Shown here piece by piece: positions 63,755 through 64,000 of a DNA stretch of 64,000 nt. This DNA is from Bacillus sp. FJAT-18017. GTDB lineage: Bacteria; Bacillota; Bacilli; Bacillales; Cytobacillaceae. Each line of letters begins with the position of its first letter. The stretch's first letter is position 1. Position numbers and translations under genes: made by a program. The notes below the pieces were generated by a model that saw nothing but the letters and a program-made list of their open reading frames with translations, did not search any database and had not been told where the DNA came from. The DNA is taken from assembly GCF_001278805.1 (NCBI RefSeq), contig NZ_CP012602.1:4375501-4439500 (forward strand). Reading direction: 5' to 3'.

Positions 63755-64000
63755 ATGGATAACTGTATTTTTTGCAAAATTGTTAAAGGCGAAATCCCAT
63801 CATCAAAGGTTTATGAGGATGAGCATATCCTTGCATTTCTCGATATAAGCCAGGTTACGAAAGGCCATACCCTTGTCATCCCAAAAGTACATAAGGAAAA
63901 TATCTTCGAGCTTACACCCGAAATCGCGGCCAATTTGTATAGCAAGGTCCCTGCAATCGCCAATGCGCTAAAGGAAGAATTCAACCCGGTCGGTCTGAAT
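63755..64000 (+). CDS. hit: HIT family protein Hit (5' part, cut by window edge)
   Basis: The first 82 codons of a histidine-triad nucleotide-binding protein, running off the right edge. It opens MDNCIFCKIVKGEIPSSKVYEDEHILAFLD with the zinc-type CxxC, then GHTLVIPKVHKENI. The HIT motif itself lies beyond the edge. The family hydrolyses dinucleotides or nucleoside phosphoramidates. Divergent from ecsA, as in B. subtilis. Confidence 0.93.
   Translation, partial: MDNCIFCKIVKGEIPSSKVYEDEHILAFLDISQVTKGHTLVIPKVHKENIFELTPEIAANLYSKVPAIANALKEEFNPVGLN

Overview
The window is a chromosomal segment of an endospore-forming, Gram-positive member of the Bacillaceae. The evidence is a complete gerP spore-coat operon with a sigma-K type promoter, a sporulation-type asparagine synthetase (asnO), comK, SipS-type signal peptidase, ecsABC, and the AddAB recombination nuclease. 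Gene order closely follows the B. subtilis hit-ecs-hem-yhf-comK-yhj-add-gerP-yis-asnO region as I remember it, read in the opposite direction. The genus is not certain; the sequence would fit Bacillus, Mesobacillus or Cytobacillus.

Left part (1-12.5 kb): a maltodextrin utilisation cluster. A LacI-type regulator is cut by the left edge. It is followed, all on the minus strand, by a GH31 alpha-glucosidase, a signal-peptide plus C-terminally anchored GH13 alpha-amylase, and a MalG/MalF/MalE ABC importer (the ATPase is not in the window). The malE promoter carries two LacI/CcpA-type operators. Next comes a second, paralogous anchored amylase whose catalytic signature residues are replaced, and a divergent cytosolic cyclomaltodextrinase/neopullulanase.

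12.5-24.4 kb: asnO, yisN, yisL and yisK, then a ten-gene block encoding a Gram-positive Tad/Flp pilus (flp, tadV, tadE, tadG, cpaB, tadZ, tadA, tadB, tadC) preceded by a DUF192 gene. This block is headed by a well conserved cyclic di-GMP-I (GEMM-I) riboswitch linked to an intrinsic terminator. The 3' end of the aptamer is perfectly complementary to part of the terminator, so switching by alternative pairing can be read from the sequence.

24.4-42.9 kb: a broken P-loop kinase gene, a DUF418 membrane protein, gerPA-F, yisB, addA/addB, sipV and yhjE, an LCP-family cell-wall enzyme, a YuxL-like S9 peptidase, yhjD-like, comK with a divergent 77-codon IDEAL-domain gene, and an SRAP (YedK/HMCES) gene.

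43-64 kb: a LysM/M14 peptidoglycan peptidase, yhfN (M48), azlCD, an enoyl-CoA hydratase, lcfB with a FadR-type operator, lplJ, yhfI, the late haem genes hemE-hemH-hemY, divergent hmoB (yhgC), yhfA, a PAP2 phosphatase, ecsABC, and the start of hit cut by the right edge.

A recurring oddity is that nearly every long intergenic gap between 42.9 and 63.7 kb contains its own small family of tandem repeats: 131 bp x3, 21 bp x4-5, 21 bp x5-6, 52 bp x3, GGA/TCC hairpins, and 106 bp x3. I saw no tRNA, rRNA, CRISPR array, transposase or prophage gene.
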